NCBI GenBank assembly: GCA_937907435.1
Contig: CALCIA010000215.1
Location: forward strand, 1 to 10,048
Length of the DNA stretch: 10,048 bases
Source of the DNA: an uncultured Actinomycetes bacterium
GTDB taxonomy: Bacteria > Actinomycetota > Thermoleophilia > Solirubrobacterales > 70-9
Reading direction: 5' to 3'
The translations under genes and the position numbers were made by a program. Of this stretch, positions 7,850 to 10,048 are shown in pieces (the stretch's first letter is position 1; each line of letters starts with the position of its first letter). The notes under the pieces were generated by a model, which worked only from the letters and a program-made list of their open reading frames with translations, was not told the DNA's origin and ran no database searches.

Positions 7850-8910
7850 GCGGCCGGCTCGACCTGCGGCGCGGGGTCGTCGCCTCGGCCGACCCGCTGG
7901 TCGTCGAGGTCGACGGGGAGCGGCGGCAGGCCTGGGCGGATGCGGTGCTGCTCGGGGAGATGCGCGAGGGCGACGAGGTCGTCGTCAACGCGGCGGCGCT
8001 CGACCTCGGCCTGGGGTCGGGCGGCTTCGACGTCGTCCACGTGAACCTGACCCGTGGGCTGGGCGGTGGGATGGAGGGCGACGCCCACGTGATGAAGCTG
8101 AACTACACCTCGCTGCAGCACCCGGTGGAGCCGGTGGAGGGGTTGGACGCGGGGGAGCGCGAACGCGGGCCGGGCGGGTCTGCTGGGGGTGGCGATGCCG
8201 GGCCGCCCGGAGCCCGCGCCATCCCGGTCGCGGTTCTGCCGCTTCACGGCCACCTGGCCCCGGCGGCCTGGGCGGCGGCGCAGGCGTGGCCCGGCACCCG
8301 CGTCGGCTACGTCCAGACCGCCGGCGGGGCGCTGCCGGGCTCGCTCTCCCGCGACGTCGCCGAGCTCCGCGAGCGCGGCCTACTCGCCGGCCACATCACC
8401 GCGGCGCCGTCTTACGGCGGCGAGCACGAGGCGCTGAGCACGGTCGGCGCCCTCGACGCGGCGGCGCGCGCGCTCGGTTGGGACGCGATCCTCGTCGGTC
8501 CCGGCCCGGGCATCATCGGCTCCGACACCGAGTACGGACACGGCGGCATGGAGGCCCTGAACAGCGCCCACGCGGCGCTGTCCCTGAAGCTGCCGACGAT
8601 CCTCAGCCCGCGCCTGTCGTCCGGTGACCCCCGCGAGCGCCACCGCGGCCTCAGCCACCACACCGCCACCGTCCTGGCGCTGCTCCTCGCCCCGGTCACG
8701 GTCGCGATCCCGGAGGGGGCGCCGGAGCTCGCGTCCCAGGTCGGCGGCGCCAGCATCGGCCTGCACCGCGTCGAGACCGCGCCCGTCGACCTCGACGGCT
8801 ACGCGGCTTCAGGCCTGCCCACGACCACGATGGGACGGCGGCTCGCCGAGGACCCGCTGTTCTTCGAAGCCCCGCTGGCCGCCGGTGCGTTCGTCGCTTC
8901 GCCGGCATAG
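7846..8910 (+). CDS. DUF3866 family protein
   Basis: This 354-residue protein matches the uncharacterised DUF3866 family. Supporting stretches are VVVNAAALDLGLGSGGFDVVHVN (46-67), the MKLNYTSLQ block (83-91), VGPGPGIIGSDTEYGHGGMEALN (217-239) and SPRLSSGDPRERHRGLSHHT (254-273). The conserved Asp261, Arg263, Arg265, His266, Arg267 and the His271-His272 pair look like an active or binding site, but no reaction is known to me. There is no signal peptide or membrane segment, so it is probably cytosolic. A Gly/Glu/Ala-rich low-complexity stretch at about 100-124 separates a small beta-rich N-terminal part from the larger C-terminal domain. GTG 7846 overlaps the peptidase stop, and I see no close Shine-Dalgarno sequence, so coupled translation is likely. 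The peptidase pairing suggests a shared pathway, which is inference. The last codons form one arm of a hairpin. Confidence 0.85.
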   Translation: MSGRLDLRRGVVASADPLVVEVDGERRQAWADAVLLGEMREGDEVVVNAAALDLGLGSGGFDVVHVNLTRGLGGGMEGDAHVMKLNYTSLQHPVEPVEGLDAGERERGPGGSAGGGDAGPPGARAIPVAVLPLHGHLAPAAWAAAQAWPGTRVGYVQTAGGALPGSLSRDVAELRERGLLAGHITAAPSYGGEHEALSTVGALDAAARALGWDAILVGPGPGIIGSDTEYGHGGMEALNSAHAALSLKLPTILSPRLSSGDPRERHRGLSHHTATVLALLLAPVTVAIPEGAPELASQVGGASIGLHRVETAPVDLDGYAASGLPTTTMGRRLAEDPLFFEAPLAAGAFVASPA

Positions 8911-8931
8911 GCCGTCAAGCGACGAACGCAC
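8885..8931. terminator. 15-bp hairpin spanning the DUF3866 stop codon
   Basis: GTGCGTTCGTCGCTT at 8885-8899, inside the last codons, is the exact reverse complement of 8917-8931. The 17-base loop includes the TAG stop (8908-8910). There is no T-tract. A 3'-end-stabilising or terminating hairpin is likely; one arm being coding constrains the protein's C terminus. Confidence 0.5.
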
Positions 8932-8941
8932 GGTCCGTTGC

Positions 8942-8962
8942 GCCCGGAGGTTTCCTCCGGGC
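8942..8962. terminator. 9-bp hairpin with TTT loop before xerD
   Basis: GCCCGGAGG at 8942-8950 pairs exactly with CCTCCGGGC at 8954-8962 around a TTT loop. It is a compact, very stable hairpin 19 bases upstream of the xerD ATG. The GGAGG in its left arm (8946-8950) is 31 bases from the ATG, too far to be the ribosome binding site. Together with the preceding hairpin it probably insulates xerD from DUF3866 transcription. Confidence 0.5.
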
Positions 8963-8981
8963 CGGGCCGAATGACCGGGCC

Positions 8982-9953
8982 ATGGCCATCGCCGTGCGAC
9001 ACGACGCCCCCGCTGCGCCCGCCGACTCCGGCGCCGACGCGCGATTCAAATCGCTGACGCTCGATTTTCTCTCCTACCTGGAGCTGGAGCGCGGCCTGTC
9101 CCGCAACACCTTGAACGCGTACCGGACCGACCTCTTCCAGTACGGCGAGTACCTCTCGGCGCACCACCTCGACGCGCTGAAGGCGCGGCCGGCGGAGGTC
9201 GGCGAGTTCCTGGCCGAGCTGGCGACCGGCAGCGAGGAGCGCCAACCCTGTTCCTCGGCGACGATCCACCGGAAGGCCGCCTGCCTGCGCTCCTTCTACA
9301 AGCACCTGCGCCGCGACGAGCTGATCGGCGACGACCCGACCGCCAGCCTGGCGGCGCCGCGCCGCTCGAAAAAGCTGCCGCACGTCCTCAACTACGCCGA
9401 GGTGCAGAAGCTGCTGGAGGCGCCGCACGGCTCCGAGCCGACGGCGCTGCGCGACCGGGCGTTGCTCGAGGTGATGTACGCGTGCGGGCTGCGGGCCTCG
9501 GAGGTGATCGGCCTCGAGATGGCCGACGTCGACCTGCACGAGGGCTTCGTGCGGGCGCGCGGCAAGGGGTCGAAGGAACGGCTCGTGCCGCTGGGACGCC
9601 AGGCGATCGCCGCGATCCGCGCCTACCTGCGCGGCGGCCGCCCCGAGCTTCTCCACGGTCGCGAAGAGCCGCGCCTCTTCCTCAACTTCCGCGGCGGCCC
9701 CCTCACCCGCCAGGGCCTCTACAAGATCGTCCAGCGCCACGCCCGCTCCGTCGGCCTCGACGGCAGGATGAGCCCCCACACCCTCCGCCACAGCTTCGCC
9801 ACCCATCTGCTCTCGAACGGCTGCGATCTGCGCGCGGTCCAGGAGATGCTCGGCCACGCCGACATCGCCACGACCCAGATGTACACGCACCTGTCGGGCG
9901 AACGGCTGAAGGAGGTCTACTACGAGGCTCATCCGCGGGCCAAGGCGGATTAG
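8982..9953 (+). CDS. xerD: Tyrosine recombinase XerD
   Basis: XerD acts with XerC at the chromosomal dif site to resolve chromosome dimers at division, controlled by FtsK. The 323 residues comprise a SAM-like core-binding domain (about 22-125, LTLDFLSYLELERGLSRNT at 26-44) and a catalytic domain (about 133-323). The catalytic set is complete: Arg171 (ACGLRASEV), Lys195 (GKGSKERLVPLG), His266 and Arg269 (SPHTLRHSFATHLL), His292 (MLGHADIATTQ) and the nucleophile Tyr301 (MYTHLS). The ending GERLKEVYYEAHPRA favours XerD over XerC, as does the pyrG-linked position. ATG 8982 is the first start in an otherwise open frame. An extra Ala/Asp-rich N-terminal stretch of about 20 residues makes it slightly longer than the usual ~300. 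No clear ribosome binding site or promoter was found; hairpins lie immediately upstream. Confidence 0.95.
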   Translation: MAIAVRHDAPAAPADSGADARFKSLTLDFLSYLELERGLSRNTLNAYRTDLFQYGEYLSAHHLDALKARPAEVGEFLAELATGSEERQPCSSATIHRKAACLRSFYKHLRRDELIGDDPTASLAAPRRSKKLPHVLNYAEVQKLLEAPHGSEPTALRDRALLEVMYACGLRASEVIGLEMADVDLHEGFVRARGKGSKERLVPLGRQAIAAIRAYLRGGRPELLHGREEPRLFLNFRGGPLTRQGLYKIVQRHARSVGLDGRMSPHTLRHSFATHLLSNGCDLRAVQEMLGHADIATTQMYTHLSGERLKEVYYEAHPRAKAD

Positions 9954-9981
9954 GGGGTTGGTTGGGCGGGTGGCCGTCGGA

Positions 9982-10048
9982 CGGGGGTCCGGGGCGCTTG
10001 CGGCCGTCCGAGGTGGCGGGTGCGGGTGTCCTGGGCTCCTCATGGGGG
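9982..10048 (-). repeat. Right copy of dispersed repeat, cut by window end
   Basis: Read on the - strand, this matches the left-edge element: 21 bases of the palindrome arm (10028-10048, identical on the + strand to 129-149), then CTCGGACGGCC (complement of 10002-10012) and CCCCGGACCCCCG (complement of 9982-9994). The complementary second arm of the hairpin should begin about 14-16 bases past the window end. A further GACGGCC-like unit occurs on the - strand at about 9970-9980. It fills the space after xerD and could also end xerD transcription. Confidence 0.6.

Noticed and set aside
8946..8950. GGAGG as xerD ribosome binding site
   Set aside because: It is 31 bases from the ATG and locked in a stable hairpin; no nearer in-frame start exists.
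8982..9953. XerD-like recombinase as a phage or island integrase
   Set aside because: Sequence ending, position near pyrG and steA, and absence of att-like repeats or phage genes fit housekeeping XerD.

Overview
The window is very GC-rich with strong G/C preference at third codon positions, and all eight genes I can support lie on the + strand. Gene content and order (steA, steB/mctB, pyrG, xerD) match the chromosomal cell-division and pyrimidine locus of Actinomycetota; Mycobacterium tuberculosis has steA-mctB-pyrG-NUDIX-xerD. A secreted protein combining an Ig-like domain with degenerate RTX repeats, a DUF3866 gene, and no sign of mycobacterial or corynebacterial envelope genes point to a deep-branching actinobacterium. 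Class Thermoleophilia (Solirubrobacterales-like) is my best guess, by inference only.

Layout. Bases 1-294 hold no supported gene. They contain a ~42-bp imperfect tandem duplication, a perfect 22-bp-arm hairpin followed by a conserved tail, and a promoter that appears to drive a leaderless steA from GTG 295. Then come steA (295-1488), steB/mctB (1535-2401), a GT4/MraY-WecA-like membrane phosphoglycosyltransferase starting at TTG (2427-3263) and pyrG (3260-4960, ATGA overlap). A hairpin at 4979-5027 closes this block. Next is a separate unit with its own promoter and strong Shine-Dalgarno sequence, encoding a secreted multidomain protein (5150-6664). An M20 peptidase T-like gene (6746-7849) and a DUF3866 gene (7846-8910) overlap by four bases. 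Two further hairpins, one spanning the DUF3866 stop codon, precede xerD (8982-9953). The final 95 bases hold a second, inverted copy of the left-edge repeat, cut by the window end.

How the genes fit together. SteA and SteB are partner proteins at the division septum, the GT4-like enzyme plausibly starts a lipid-linked envelope precursor, PyrG supplies CTP (also used for lipid and envelope synthesis), and XerD resolves chromosome dimers at division. The block therefore links division, envelope and chromosome segregation. The peptidase/DUF3866 pair occupies the position of the NUDIX gene in mycobacteria, and the secreted protein looks like an accessory insertion.

The least explained material is non-coding. 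A palindrome-headed repeat with two conserved tail blocks is present at both window ends in inverted orientation. Several strong hairpins without T-tracts sit at gene boundaries, and a TAGCCT-like -10 element recurs very close to start codons.
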